Numbered from the stretch's first letter, positions 18,192 to 27,923 are shown. The stretch is DNA of 64,000 nucleotides from Campylobacterales bacterium (GCA_024280575.1 JAJRPV010000024.1:37598-101597); one strand, 5' to 3'. The notes: generated by a model from the letters alone, not told the origin. A program made the numbers and translations.

Positions 18192-20395
18192 TATATATCC
18201 TGCTCTATAATTTCTCTAAACTTATTAAAATATATCGATTTTAAGTTTTCCAAATCTTCTTTTATATCGTTACATGTAAAGATATTTTCTTCTGTTGTTT
18301 TACCTATTTTGGCTACATTTATACCGATTTCTTTTGCTAACTTTTTAAATTCTTCTTCATCTTTTACTTCGACTATGGCTCTTGAAAAACTCTCGGAAAA
18401 TATGTCTCTTTTATCTTCCAAATTAACGCTACATGTAGAGCCTAAATTTCCTACACAACTCATCTTGGCCAAGGCTATTGCTATACCGCCCACATTTACA
18501 TCTTTTGCGCAATAGAGCAAATCTTTTTTATTGGCTTCCATAACCAACTCCCAAAGTTTTAACTCTTTTTCATAATCAATTTTGGCTAAAACTCCACCGA
18601 CTTTTCCATATACTTTTTTAAGGTATAAACTTCCACCAAAATCACTTTTTGTATCTCCTATGAGATATATCGGGCTACCACTTTTTTGAAAAGAGCTAGG
18701 TAAAGTCTTGTTTGCATCATCATTTACTCCAACCATCGCAATCGCGGGAGTAGGATAGATTCCTTCTCCATCTGTTTCATTATAAAGCGACACATTTCCA
18801 CTGACTACCGGAGTATTAAGTGCAGCACATGCTTCTTTAATACCATAACATCCTTGTGCAAACTGCCACATTATTTCGGGATTTTCAGGATTTCCATAAT
18901 TCAAACAATCTGTGATAGCCTTTGGTCTAGCTCCGCTCATCGCCACATTTCTACCACTCTCCATCACTGCGGCCGCTGCTCCGCCAAATGGGTCTATATA
19001 ATTATATCTAGGGTTGCAATCGCTACTCATGCTAAGTGCTTTTCCACTCTCTTTTATCCTAATCGCACTTGCATCTAAGCTTCCGGAGTTTTTTATGGTA
19101 TTTGTTTGCACCATTGAGTCATACTGTTCGCTAATCCAGGATTTATCTACAACTTCGGGTCTTGCAAAAATATTATCAAATGCTTCTTGATTTTTTACTC
19201 TTTCAAAATTATTTATATTTATGTCTTTAATTTCGTCAAGATAAGCTGGTTTTTTTACAGGTCTGTCATATATCGGAGCTTCTTCACCAACCGGAAGAAC
19301 AGGAATATCAGCTACTCTCTCACCGTGCCAAAAAAGTTCCATATTTCCGGTATTTGTCACTTCCCCTATAACTTCGGCATCTAAATCCCATTTTTTAAAT
19401 ATATTTAAAACTCTGTCTTCATATCCTCTTTTGGCGCAAATTAACATCCTCTCTTGAGATTCACTAAGCATAAACTCAAACGGTTCCATGCCCTCTTCTC
19501 GAGCCGGAACAAGGTCTAGATGCATCGTCATTCCACTTCCGCTTCGCCCTGCCATCTCAAAAGAACTGCTAGTAAGTCCCGCGGCTCCCATATCTTGGAT
19601 ACCGACTATATAATCATGCTTAAAAAGCTCCATGCAGGCTTCTAGCAAAAGTTTTTCTGCAAAAGGGTCGCCAACTTGCACTGTTGGTCTCAAACTTTTG
19701 TTTTCCTCGCTAAAACTATCACTTGCCATAACAGCTCCGCCTAAACCGTCACGGCCGGTTTTGCTGCCTACATAAATCACCGGATTTCCGATACCCTCGG
19801 CAAGACCATAAAAAATTTCATCTGTTTTTGCAAGCCCTAAAGTAAAAGCGTTGACTAAAATATTTCCGTTATAGCACTCTTCAAAAGAGCATTCCCCACC
19901 AATTGTAGGCACCCCCATACAATTTCCATAATCGCCGATTCCAGCAACTACGCCACGCACTAAGTATCTTTGGTGTTTGGAAATTTTGTCATTATTTACT
20001 ACACTTCCGAAGCGAAGTGAGTTCATATTTGCAACCGGTCTTGCACCCATTGTAAAGATATCTCTTAAAATTCCGCCTACTCCTGTAGCAGCCCCCTGAT
20101 AAGGCTCTATGAAACTTGGGTGATTATGAGACTCCATCTTAAAAACAGCTGCTATGCCATCTCCCACATCAATCACACCGGCATTTTCTCCCGGGCCCTG
20201 AATAACCCATGGGGCTGATGTTGGAAAACCGTTTAAGTATTTTTTGCTTGATTTGTATGAACAGTGTTCACTCCACATGGAAGAAAATATCTTTATTTCC
20301 AAAAGATTTGGCTCTCGCCCCATGATATTAAGAATATTTTCATACTCATCTTGTGTAAGCTTGTGAGTTTTTAGTACTTCTTCTAAATTTTCCAT
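18191..20395 (-). CDS. purL: phosphoribosylformylglycinamidine synthase II (small-type PurL)
   Basis: ATP-dependent amidation of FGAR to FGAM in purine synthesis, working as a complex with PurS and PurQ. At 734 residues this is the small type that requires separate PurS and PurQ, and both are found at 34469-35384 on the other strand. Motifs seen include [38 protein letters not shown] and the second-half [12 protein letters not shown]. The ATG start is clear. The 3' end overlaps galE by one base. Splitting purL from purS/purQ in the chromosome is worth noting but not unusual. Confidence 0.97.
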   Translation of the reverse strand: MENLEEVLKTHKLTQDEYENILNIMGREPNLLEIKIFSSMWSEHCSYKSSKKYLNGFPTSAPWVIQGPGENAGVIDVGDGIAAVFKMESHNHPSFIEPYQGAATGVGGILRDIFTMGARPVANMNSLRFGSVVNNDKISKHQRYLVRGVVAGIGDYGNCMGVPTIGGECSFEECYNGNILVNAFTLGLAKTDEIFYGLAEGIGNPVIYVGSKTGRDGLGGAVMASDSFSEENKSLRPTVQVGDPFAEKLLLEACMELFKHDYIVGIQDMGAAGLTSSSFEMAGRSGSGMTMHLDLVPAREEGMEPFEFMLSESQERMLICAKRGYEDRVLNIFKKWDLDAEVIGEVTNTGNMELFWHGERVADIPVLPVGEEAPIYDRPVKKPAYLDEIKDININNFERVKNQEAFDNIFARPEVVDKSWISEQYDSMVQTNTIKNSGSLDASAIRIKESGKALSMSSDCNPRYNYIDPFGGAAAAVMESGRNVAMSGARPKAITDCLNYGNPENPEIMWQFAQGCYGIKEACAALNTPVVSGNVSLYNETDGEGIYPTPAIAMVGVNDDANKTLPSSFQKSGSPIYLIGDTKSDFGGSLYLKKVYGKVGGVLAKIDYEKELKLWELVMEANKKDLLYCAKDVNVGGIAIALAKMSCVGNLGSTCSVNLEDKRDIFSESFSRAIVEVKDEEEFKKLAKEIGINVAKIGKTTEENIFTCNDIKEDLENLKSIYFNKFREIIEQDI

Positions 20396-20458
20396 AAATT
20401 TGCCTAATAAAATAAAATTAATATATTTTACTGAAAAAGTACTAAATATGTATTTAAA

Positions 20459-20923
20459 TTACTTTGTAAATTTTGAAAATGCTTTTACTAATTCTTTTGC
20501 AGATTGTCCCATAACTTTTTCTACATTTCCACCAAACATCTTACTCATAATTCCCATCTGCGCACCTGTGATAAAAACTTTTCCATTTTTGTCTTCATAA
20601 ACTCCTAAGCGGTATGGCATAAATCCCAATATATTTTTATCTTTATCATTTTTGACGATAGAGTAAGCATGTTTTGCATTTCCCAAAGATACGACCATCA
20701 TCTTTTGAACATTTTTATTTCCTGCTTTCTCAAAAGATTGCTTCATATTGTAAACATGTGGCACATTCCAACCTAAGGCTTTTGCCTCATCTTGAGCTTT
20801 TTGTACAGTATCTTCAAAATTAAGAGTACTCTCTTTTGTGATGCACATCAATTTTGGCATCATCTTCCAGATAACCAAGCCTAAAACAATCGCTCCCAAA
20901 ACAAAACCTAACAAAAACTGCAT
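20459..20923 (-). CDS. DUF302-family membrane-anchored protein
   Basis: A 154-residue protein with an N-terminal membrane anchor (residues 1-20, FLLGFVLGAIVLGLVIW). A DUF302-like domain follows: FEDTVQKAQDEAKALGWNVP, then MMVVSLGNAKHAYSIV and MPYRLGVYEDKNGKVFITG. DUF302 proteins are small alpha/beta proteins of unsettled function, often linked to sulfur or redox loci. Family members commonly read conserved Cys residues near the middle, but here the only cysteine is in the N-terminal CITKES. It stands alone between purL and the Mla-like operon. No function can be assigned. Confidence 0.8.
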   Translation of the reverse strand: MQFLLGFVLGAIVLGLVIWKMMPKLMCITKESTLNFEDTVQKAQDEAKALGWNVPHVYNMKQSFEKAGNKNVQKMMVVSLGNAKHAYSIVKNDKDKNILGFMPYRLGVYEDKNGKVFITGAQMGIMSKMFGGNVEKVMGQSAKELVKAFSKFTK

Positions 20924-20994
20924 ATATTCTCCTTATAATAAAAATAATAGTTGAGTATATCTGCAATTAAAATAAATTACTTATAAAAATTATT

Positions 20995-21639
20995 TTAAAT
21001 TATTATTTTAAGCAACTTATCAATTTTAATATTTTTTTCGCGGGGATTTATCCTTTTTGAAAACTTGAGCCATCTAATAATAGGTTTTTTATACCCATAA
21101 AGAGATAGTTTATTAATCAAAAATTCTACATCTTTTGAGTTTAAATGCTCTTTTATCAGCGATGCAGCCACAAGCATAGAGGATATATTTTTTATTTTTT
21201 TCATCTGTTTTTTTGCAGATTTATAGTCTTTTGCTTTCATCTGTTTTACAAAACTTTTATACTGTTCAGGCAAATCATCAAGACTTACTTTGTCAAATCT
21301 GTTTTCTATCATATAATAATAACTTTTACTCGGATCATTTTTATCCAAAACATCCAAAAGAGATGTATATTCTTCACATTTGTCATTTATCAAAACCGCT
21401 ACATGTAGAGCACAAACTCCTAGATATACTTTAGCCAAAGGCTTCAAATCAGCGCTGCTTTTTGCACTCTTTAGTGCTCTTTTTAGTGACACGGAAGCGA
21501 GCCTGGTTTTGCCCTCTAAATAATATTGCTTATAACTGTCAAATGAATTTGAAGTATCTTTTTTCCAGATACCCGGTGTTTCATTTTTCAGTGAACAGCC
21601 TACTAAAAAAATAGCTATCAACAAAATGATTTTTTTCAT
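20995..21639 (-). CDS. putative lipoprotein at the end of the Mla-like operon
   Basis: A 214-residue protein with a lipoprotein signal peptide (MKKIILLIAIFLVGCS, lipobox Cys at 15). The rest is lysine-rich and mostly helical, with short repeat-like helices resembling a TPR-type array (YYLEGKTRLASVSLKRALKS, then AKDYKSAKKQMKKIKN). The ATG lies four bases inside the mlaD stop, so it is translationally coupled to mlaD. I infer an accessory role in the lipid transporter, perhaps as the outer-membrane partner, but sequence alone does not identify the family. Confidence 0.75.
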   Translation of the reverse strand: MKKIILLIAIFLVGCSLKNETPGIWKKDTSNSFDSYKQYYLEGKTRLASVSLKRALKSAKSSADLKPLAKVYLGVCALHVAVLINDKCEEYTSLLDVLDKNDPSKSYYYMIENRFDKVSLDDLPEQYKSFVKQMKAKDYKSAKKQMKKIKNISSMLVAASLIKEHLNSKDVEFLINKLSLYGYKKPIIRWLKFSKRINPREKNIKIDKLLKIII

Positions 21640-22568
21640 GGCAAATCAACCTTTTTCTTGTCACTTTGTATCAAAGAGTTTACGCTGTCAATCAAACCAT
21701 TTGCCTTGTCAACTGCCAACAAAATCTGCTCTTTCAGTAAAACTATATCTTTGTCTGATTTTCCAACAGCATTTACCAAACCATTCAAAGCTTTTAGTTT
21801 TTGCTTAACATCTTCTAAAATATCGTTTATATTATTTGGTATTTTTTGTGTAGGTCTTATAATTCCTTTATCGACTTCATACAAGATAGTATTGATTTTA
21901 ACCGTACTTTTTTGAACTTCATTCATAATTTCTTTTAGAGATTCTATGCTTTGAGTGATATTTTTTGTACTCTTTTTCTCTCCTGTTACTGCATCCAACA
22001 TTGATTTATTGTTTGCAAATTTTGCTGTAACTTTTTCTATATTTACCAAAGTTTTCATGAGGGATCCGTCTTTGCTAGATAGTTCATTTGTGAGTTTATC
22101 TATATTGGCAATCACATTTTTTACATTTTGCAAAACAGGTTTTAATTCGAGTATCAGGGAATTAATATCATCTTGAACTTCATAACTCAAAATTGCGTTT
22201 GGAGAGATTACGGGATAATTCGCATTTGCTACCAATGAAATAGTTGATCCTCCAATTAGTGGTTTTCTAAGCAATAAGTATGCTTTTCTATTGATCCATT
22301 TTATATTTTTTTCTTTTACTAAAAAATGCACAAATACTTTTCCGTCATATGTAAAATCAATCTTATTTATATAACCTATTTGAAATCCAGAATACTTTAT
22401 AGGCGTTCCTATATCAAAATTTTCTGCACTATTTGCATAAAACGCATAAGTATAACTTTTTTCAAAAACTCCCTTGTATTTTAAAATAAAAAAAACAGCA
22501 GCAATTAAAAAAATCGAAGTAAAAAAAGTAAAAACTCCAACTGCTATCTTCATTTTATTATATGACAT
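21636..22568 (-). CDS. mlaD: MCE/MlaD-family substrate-binding protein
   Basis: A 310-residue inner-membrane anchored periplasmic protein. The membrane helix is at residues 10-29. The MCE domain follows at about 38-120 (YANSAENFDIGTPIKYSGFQ, GYINKIDF, LLRKPLIGGSTISLV). A long helical C-terminal half comes next, typical of MCE proteins that build a lipid-binding hexamer above the MlaE permease. It lies between the ATPase-like gene and a lipoprotein gene, the Mla/Tgt-like order. Substrate is presumably phospholipid, by family knowledge only. Confidence 0.92.
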   Translation of the reverse strand: MSYNKMKIAVGVFTFFTSIFLIAAVFFILKYKGVFEKSYTYAFYANSAENFDIGTPIKYSGFQIGYINKIDFTYDGKVFVHFLVKEKNIKWINRKAYLLLRKPLIGGSTISLVANANYPVISPNAILSYEVQDDINSLILELKPVLQNVKNVIANIDKLTNELSSKDGSLMKTLVNIEKVTAKFANNKSMLDAVTGEKKSTKNITQSIESLKEIMNEVQKSTVKINTILYEVDKGIIRPTQKIPNNINDILEDVKQKLKALNGLVNAVGKSDKDIVLLKEQILLAVDKANGLIDSVNSLIQSDKKKVDLP

Positions 22569-23016
22569 TTTTATCCCTATAGTATTTATTTGATTTTAAA
22601 TCTACTATTTTAGTTATTTTATCATTAAATATGTTAAACAATTTAAAAAGCACTTCCATATCTTTCGTGTGATCCAACATACTAAATGGTTTTATAATTA
22701 AAATCGTATCGAAACTACTAACATAAGCTCTTAAGTATTTAACAATTAAAATATCTTTTTTATCTAATTCATAGACTCTTTTATCTTTAATGCCGTTAAT
22801 TTGACATTTTTCCATAAGTTTAAAAACAGTTTGTTCAGCTTTATTTATTGAGTAATTTTCATGATATTCTAGTATAAGTGCAATATTTTCAATTATGCTT
22901 AAATCCCTTAAGAGAGGCGTTTCTACGCTTATTAAAGCAATATTTCTATCTTGCATTGTATATTCTTCAAGGCTTTTTGAGTCGTCAAATAACTCTATAA
23001 GAATTGTATCACTAAT
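22558..23016 (-). CDS. degenerate ABC-ATPase-like protein of the Mla locus, probable ATT start
   Basis: It occupies the mlaF place between the permease and MCE genes, but is only about 152 residues. An ABC-like order can be followed: ETPLLRDLSIIENIALIL resembles the Q-loop/helix segment, YELDKKDILIVKYLRAYVS stands where LSGGQ and the helix after it belong, and FDTILIIKPFSMLD stands in for Walker B and the D-loop (LLLDEPTSALD). No Walker A exists, the signature is gone and Walker B lacks DE, so ATP hydrolysis is not expected. The first ATG is at 22956. A strong GGAGG at 23024-23028 sits seven bases before an in-frame ATT at 23016, which I take as the likely start. There is no in-frame ATG, GTG or TTG between. 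Confidence 0.65.
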   Translation of the reverse strand: MSDTILIELFDDSKSLEEYTMQDRNIALISVETPLLRDLSIIENIALILEYHENYSINKAEQTVFKLMEKCQINGIKDKRVYELDKKDILIVKYLRAYVSSFDTILIIKPFSMLDHTKDMEVLFKLFNIFNDKITKIVDLKSNKYYRDKNVI

Positions 23017-23780
23017 GATAAAGCCTCCAATACAAAAATAGATATAAAAAGTACAACCATAGACTTTGAAACTCTAAGTGGAATTTCAGTATATCTTTTT
23101 TCTACGGTTTCTCCAAAATAACTAGGTATTGCAATTATCAAAAATCCATAAATTACACTTTTAAAGATAAAAATACATATGTACTTTACTGTAACTGCAT
23201 TTGTCAATGATGATATAAATCTTGCAAAATCCATATTAATTGAAAAAAACATAAACAAATATCCGCTCAAAATCATTATGACCGAAAACAATACTGCTAA
23301 AGATAAAAAACTTAATATTCCTGCCACAGCTCTTGGTGCAAACTGGTACTTCATGATATCAATTTCATAAGTTTCCAGTGTACTTAATTCATGGTTTACT
23401 TTCATGATTGCTGTTTTAATTCCTACTCGCAGACCAGTTCTCAAAGATATCAAAAGAGCCATAAAAAAGGGTATAAATTCAACTATTACAAATTGGACTA
23501 TTATATTACTTAGCTGATTTTGGAGTGAATATTCAATAGAAAGATTTACAATAAAACCCATAAAAAGTGCACCGAATATTATAGCAAAAAGCAAGAAAAC
23601 AGGTAAAATCTCTATGGCTGTAAAAAATATTTGCTCAACTAATATTTTTCTGCTAGCAGGGTTATAGCTTTTAGGATGAAATATATTTAAAAAACAAACA
23701 ACGGAGAATTTGTAAAAAATGATAAAATCATTCAATAAACCCAAAACAAAATCACCAATATTTTCAAAAAACTTTAGCAA
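22995..23780 (-). CDS. mlaE: MlaE-family ABC transporter permease
   Basis: A 261-residue inner-membrane permease with about five to six hydrophobic segments. It shows the MlaE family features of an amphipathic N-terminal helix, FTAIEILPVFLLFAIIFG, a long coupling region RTGLRVGIKTAIMKVNHE, and YEIDIMKYQFAPRAVAG, which corresponds to the family's P-R-x-x-A segment. It starts at a TTG with GGAG eight bases upstream, 12 bp after the mnmE stop. The next gene (ATPase-like) begins inside its 3' end. It is the transmembrane core of the lipid transport complex with the MCE protein. Confidence 0.9.
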   Translation of the reverse strand: MLKFFENIGDFVLGLLNDFIIFYKFSVVCFLNIFHPKSYNPASRKILVEQIFFTAIEILPVFLLFAIIFGALFMGFIVNLSIEYSLQNQLSNIIVQFVIVEFIPFFMALLISLRTGLRVGIKTAIMKVNHELSTLETYEIDIMKYQFAPRAVAGILSFLSLAVLFSVIMILSGYLFMFFSINMDFARFISSLTNAVTVKYICIFIFKSVIYGFLIIAIPSYFGETVEKRYTEIPLRVSKSMVVLFISIFVLEALSLVIQFL

Positions 23781-23792
23781 AACCTTATACTC

Positions 23793-25127
23793 CTATTTTC
23801 CCAAACAAAAACTCCCAAACATTTTATCTAAAATTTCATCTCTATCAAAATTCTTTGTTATTTTAGACATATGTCTAATTGCTTCGTTTATATTAAATGC
23901 AAAAAGCTCCAACTCACCTTCACTCAGTACATCTTGGCTCTGATTTATCTCTTCATAAGTTGCTTTTACTGCTATCATTTGCCTTTTAGAAGTAAGTAAC
24001 AACGAATCATCTTGATTTGTTATGTCTAATATATTTTTTAATTTAGAGATTATAACATCACTATCTTTTTTGCAAGATATCTCTACATGTGAACCCAAAA
24101 GTGATTTATCGAACTTACTATTTAAATCTATCTTATTTAAAACTAGTATAATATTTTTATCCTCTTTAAAATCACTTACAGTTTTAAGTATAATTTCATC
24201 TTCTTTATCACAAGCTCTAGAGTTGTCAAACATTGCTATAACTATATCACTTGAATTTATCGCATCGATTGATCTTTTTATTCCTATTTTTTCTATCAAA
24301 TCTCCAGACTCTCTTATACCTGCCGTATCGACCATTTTTATCAGATGCGTTCCTATTCTGATTTCTTCTTCGATTGTATCTCTTGTAGTTCCGGCAATTT
24401 CACTAATAATAGCTCTGTCATAATTTAAAAGAGAATTTAATAGAGAACTTTTGCCTACATTTGGCTTGCCAACAATTGCTACTTTAAAACCCTCTATTAT
24501 CCCCTCTCTTCTCTTAGAACTGTCATATGTTTTTTTAAGTAATTCGTATAAATTCTTTAGTTTTTTTTCAATTTGCTTGAGTAAATCTAACGGCAAGTCC
24601 TCTTCGGCATAATCAATATTTCCCTCTACAAAAGCTAAAATCTCTACCAAATCTTCTCTTATTTTTTCAACAAAATCCTGCAATTCACCCTTGAGTTGTC
24701 TAGCTAAAATTTTGGCACCATCTTCACTTTTTGTCTCAATTAATTTTGCTATTGCTTCGGCTTTTGTTAAATCAATCTTTCCGTTTAAAAATGCTCTTTT
24801 TGAGAATTCTCCAGGGCTTGCTAATCTTGCACCACATTGCAAAATAGTGTTTAGCACCATATTTGCTACTATATATCCTCCGTGACATTGAAATTCCACT
24901 ATATCTTCGCCACTAAACGAGTATGGTGCTTTAAAGTATATAATTATAGCTTCGTCTAGAATTTCGCCCAAGAAGCTATATAGATTTGACAATACTGCTT
25001 GTCTTGGTATGAAATTTTCTTTTTTAGAGAGTTTTTTTGCTATATTTAAAGAGTCTGGCCCACTTATTCTAATTACTGATATAGAACCTATTCCGTGAGC
25101 CGTTGCTATTGCAGCTATTGTTTCTAT
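23793..25127 (-). CDS. mnmE: tRNA modification GTPase MnmE, apparent ATA start
   Basis: With MnmG it makes the cmnm5 modification on wobble uridine of tRNA. The G domain motifs are GKPNVGKSSLLN, DTAGIRES and NKID, and the chain ends in the catalytic CLGK. Canonical start codons give at most 399 residues from a TTG at 24992, which would cut the folate-binding domain. Reading back in frame adds 45 residues (ETIAAIATAHGIGSISVIRI), the expected MnmE N-terminus, to a total of 444. The codon in the Met position is ATA at 25125-25127, overlapping the jag stop (ATAG). An in-frame TAA lies five codons before it with no ATG, GTG or TTG between. AGGAAAA precedes the ATA. Confidence 0.93.
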   Translation of the reverse strand: METIAAIATAHGIGSISVIRISGPDSLNIAKKLSKKENFIPRQAVLSNLYSFLGEILDEAIIIYFKAPYSFSGEDIVEFQCHGGYIVANMVLNTILQCGARLASPGEFSKRAFLNGKIDLTKAEAIAKLIETKSEDGAKILARQLKGELQDFVEKIREDLVEILAFVEGNIDYAEEDLPLDLLKQIEKKLKNLYELLKKTYDSSKRREGIIEGFKVAIVGKPNVGKSSLLNSLLNYDRAIISEIAGTTRDTIEEEIRIGTHLIKMVDTAGIRESGDLIEKIGIKRSIDAINSSDIVIAMFDNSRACDKEDEIILKTVSDFKEDKNIILVLNKIDLNSKFDKSLLGSHVEISCKKDSDVIISKLKNILDITNQDDSLLLTSKRQMIAVKATYEEINQSQDVLSEGELELFAFNINEAIRHMSKITKNFDRDEILDKMFGSFCLGK

Positions 25128-25972
25128 TTTGTTTTCCTGTTAAAGTCATTTATAACTATAAATCTTCCTCCACTTCTTGCAGATTTAATACCGACATATT
25201 TTTCCGGAAATTCATTTCTTAATTTTTCAAGTGCAATTTTTATAAGAACCCCATCAAGAGTCTTAGTTTGTCCTCTACCACTGTTTCTTACTCGTTCAAA
25301 AACGGGAATAAGGTATTTGCCTATCATTTCTTCTTGGTTTTTCAAAAACTCTGCAATTTCCAAGCGAATATTTGCACCATATTTTATATTTATCCAATTA
25401 TATAGAAAATAAGAAAGTGCTTTATACCTATATCCTTCTTTTCCAATAAGAAGTGCAGCATCAGCACCTCCAAATTCAAGTAAGATCGTATCGTCATTGT
25501 ATTTTGAGACTTTAATTTCATCCATCTCAAAACAACTTTCTTTAAATAGCCTGTTTATATCTGTGCTTATCTCATCAACAGCTTTATTAATATCAATCTT
25601 AAGTACTTGTTTTCGAATTTCTCTTCTCAAAGGTTTTTGTTCCGCTTTTATTTTTACTGATTCAGTGCTTATTTTTTCATTTCTTGTTTTTTTTGTTTTT
25701 GCCAGTTTACTTTGTTGGCTTATTTTAGATATATCTTTCTTCTCTTTTTTATTATTTCTAGGTTTTTTAGTTTTATTTGGTTTAATATTACTATCTATCT
25801 TTTTATTACCTTTTTTCTTTACTTCTATAATAGCTGTTTTTTTAAACATTCCTAAAAATCCAGAATAAGCATTTTGAATCACAACTATCTCTAGCTCAGT
25901 GATAGAACATTTTAACTCATGTGCCGCATTTAAATATGCTTCTTGTAGGGTATTTGCTTCTATTCTTGTCAT
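25124..25972 (-). CDS. jag: Jag/KhpB-type RNA-binding protein
   Basis: A 282-residue cytoplasmic protein encoded between yidC and mnmE, the usual place for jag. It has an N-terminal Jag_N domain (EANTLQEAYLNAAHELKCS, then SGFLGMFKK), a basic linker of about 85 residues, and a KH domain with the GxxG loop LIGKEGYRYKALSYF. A C-terminal R3H-like region (residues 230-282) follows, but I do not see the R-x3-H signature, so RNA contacts of that domain may be altered. It is implicated in cell-wall and RNA regulation in Firmicutes. ATG start overlapping the yidC stop. Confidence 0.9.
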   Translation of the reverse strand: MTRIEANTLQEAYLNAAHELKCSITELEIVVIQNAYSGFLGMFKKTAIIEVKKKGNKKIDSNIKPNKTKKPRNNKKEKKDISKISQQSKLAKTKKTRNEKISTESVKIKAEQKPLRREIRKQVLKIDINKAVDEISTDINRLFKESCFEMDEIKVSKYNDDTILLEFGGADAALLIGKEGYRYKALSYFLYNWINIKYGANIRLEIAEFLKNQEEMIGKYLIPVFERVRNSGRGQTKTLDGVLIKIALEKLRNEFPEKYVGIKSARSGGRFIVINDFNRKTK

Positions 25973-27576
25973 TTTACAACCGCCATTTCTTCTACTTTGT
26001 GCTTTGCAAATGTTTTATTTACAAAATATTGCTGTACTATAGATGCTAAGTTGCTTACAAACCAATAAAGCGTCAAACCTGCAGGAAAGGTTACGAAGAA
26101 AAATGTAAATATCAAAGGCAAAAATTTCATTATCTTCTCTTGCGTTTTATCAGTAAAATTATTTGGTGCAAGTCTTTGCTGTAAAAACATAGATCCACCC
26201 ATCAGAATTGGAAGTATAAAATATGGGTCCATCACAGCTAAATCATGAATCCATAAAATCCAAGGCGCACCTTTCAATTCAACCGTATTTTGGAGAACTC
26301 TATACACACCATAAAAAACAGGTATCTGCAAGATCATAGGCAAACATCCACCCATTGGGTTAGCGCCATGTTTTTTATATAATTCCATCATATGGGCATT
26401 TAGCTTCTGTTTATCACCCTTATATTTTGCTTGAAGCTCTTTCATTTTAGGAGACAGTGCCTTCATTTTATTCATAGAAACCATACCCTTATATGTAAGA
26501 GGGAATAGCACCAACCTAACTAGAAGCGTAAGAACTACTATTGCCCAGCCCCAGTTTCCTAGAAAATTGTGTATATAAGATAGTAATACAAATAGTGGTT
26601 TTGAAATAAATGTAAAAAAACCATACTCTATTACATCAGTAAGTCTTGGATCTATTTTTTTCAAAATTTCAAACTCTTTAGGTCCAATATAACCACCCAA
26701 TTTTAAATTTTGCTTTCCTTTTATATATAAAGCAGGATCTTGATCTTTTTCCGGACTCTCGATTACTTCCATTCTATCATTAAAATTATATAAAACCGTA
26801 GTATAATATTTGTCCGCATTTGCAGCAAATTGAACACCTTTAAAAGTTTTTTGTTCTGCATCACCATCATCTATAATTTCCATGCTACCATCACTCTTCT
26901 TTAAAAGTGCACCGTGAAAAGTATAGCTATCTTTGGCAAGACTCGGATGAAAACCTGGAGTTATAAAATATTGAGCTTTTTTACTTAATTTTACATTTAA
27001 ATCATAATGTCCATCTTCATATAATGTTATATTTTTTATAACTGTTAAATCCGGTAATTTTTGGGTTAAAGTAAGTTTTACAGGTTTATCCGTCAACTGA
27101 ATAAGAGTTTTGTCAGTATCATACGAAGTTGCAAAAGCTTCTGTATTTATACCCTCATCGCTAAACCTCATCTCTAATAGTAAAAAACCAAGTTTATGAT
27201 TTACGAGTTGAAGTCTTTTTCCATCTTTAGAAGTATATTTTTTCTGATTTAAATAAAATTTCGTAATTCTTCCGAGTCTATCTATCTTTAGTTCAAATTT
27301 TTTCGCCTTAACCGTAACGATAGCTTCATCTTTTATTTTTGAAGTACTAAGAGCTGACTTGGCTATTTTGGTTGATACATTTGTATTTACAGAAGGTGTT
27401 GTTGCCGGAGCTTTTGGAGAATTTGAAGTTATGTTTTTCTCAACTTGTGAGCTATTTTGCTCATTAAAATTTTTAGTTTGTTTTGGAATAAAAAAATAAT
27501 CATAAGTAGCAAAAAATATAAAAGAGAGGACAGTTGCTATTATGATTCTATTTTGATTACTGAGTTTATCTATCAC
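25969..27576 (-). CDS. yidC: membrane protein insertase YidC
   Basis: Inserts and folds inner-membrane proteins with or without SecYEG. The 535-residue protein has an N-terminal helix (residues 10-27), a large periplasmic beta domain (about 60-330), and five C-terminal helices with the conserved hydrophilic-groove region. Segments seen are GNWGWAIVVLTLLVRLVLFP, MKALSPKMKELQAKYKGDK and NPMGGCLPMILQIPVFYGVY. The start is GTG. It follows yidD by 17 bp in the rpmH-rnpA-yidD-yidC-jag-mnmE operon. Confidence 0.97.
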   Translation of the reverse strand: MIDKLSNQNRIIIATVLSFIFFATYDYFFIPKQTKNFNEQNSSQVEKNITSNSPKAPATTPSVNTNVSTKIAKSALSTSKIKDEAIVTVKAKKFELKIDRLGRITKFYLNQKKYTSKDGKRLQLVNHKLGFLLLEMRFSDEGINTEAFATSYDTDKTLIQLTDKPVKLTLTQKLPDLTVIKNITLYEDGHYDLNVKLSKKAQYFITPGFHPSLAKDSYTFHGALLKKSDGSMEIIDDGDAEQKTFKGVQFAANADKYYTTVLYNFNDRMEVIESPEKDQDPALYIKGKQNLKLGGYIGPKEFEILKKIDPRLTDVIEYGFFTFISKPLFVLLSYIHNFLGNWGWAIVVLTLLVRLVLFPLTYKGMVSMNKMKALSPKMKELQAKYKGDKQKLNAHMMELYKKHGANPMGGCLPMILQIPVFYGVYRVLQNTVELKGAPWILWIHDLAVMDPYFILPILMGGSMFLQQRLAPNNFTDKTQEKIMKFLPLIFTFFFVTFPAGLTLYWFVSNLASIVQQYFVNKTFAKHKVEEMAVVK

Positions 27577-27593
27577 TTAAGAACCCTTTGAAA

Positions 27594-27923
27594 TTATTTG
27601 AAAGACTCTACAATATAAAAATTATATTTATCTTTTGGATAAAACCAAAAAGATACTTTATAAAAAGGTATTTTATATCTTTTTACATATGAAATTTTTG
27701 TAAATCTTTTTTTTATTATAGGATAATCTATGCCTCCGCGAAACAGCTGATTGCACCGAAGTATCCTTAAAATTGAAAAAAAAAGCGCTTTAAAAAAGTT
27801 ATTAAACATTATCTGTTCCCTAGCATACTGTGAACATGTAGGATAATACCTACAGCTACCATAGCTAAAAAGTGTCAAAAATTTTTGATAAAAGTCTAAA
27901 AAAAGAAGTGATATTTTTCTCAT
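27594..27923 (-). CDS. yidD: YidD, membrane protein insertion efficiency factor
   Basis: A 109-residue inner-membrane-associated protein with the UPF0161 signature: FLDFYQKFLTLF, then CRYYPTCSQYAREQI near residue 40, and RCNQLFRGGIDYP. The start chosen is the ATG at 27921-27923, whose ATGA overlaps the rnpA stop. An in-frame TTG 12 bases upstream is possible but less likely. It is encoded between rnpA and yidC as in most bacteria. The C-terminal tail of about 35 residues beyond the core is longer than in the smallest homologues. Confidence 0.93.
   Translation of the reverse strand: MRKISLLFLDFYQKFLTLFSYGSCRYYPTCSQYAREQIMFNNFFKALFFSILRILRCNQLFRGGIDYPIIKKRFTKISYVKRYKIPFYKVSFWFYPKDKYNFYIVESFK

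Noticed and set aside
24022..24423. 133-aa plus-strand ORF opposite mnmE
   Set aside because: Antisense shadow of the conserved G domain, with no supporting motif.
23793..24992. mnmE beginning at the TTG at 24992
   Set aside because: It would remove 45 conserved residues of the N-terminal domain, which are present upstream in frame.
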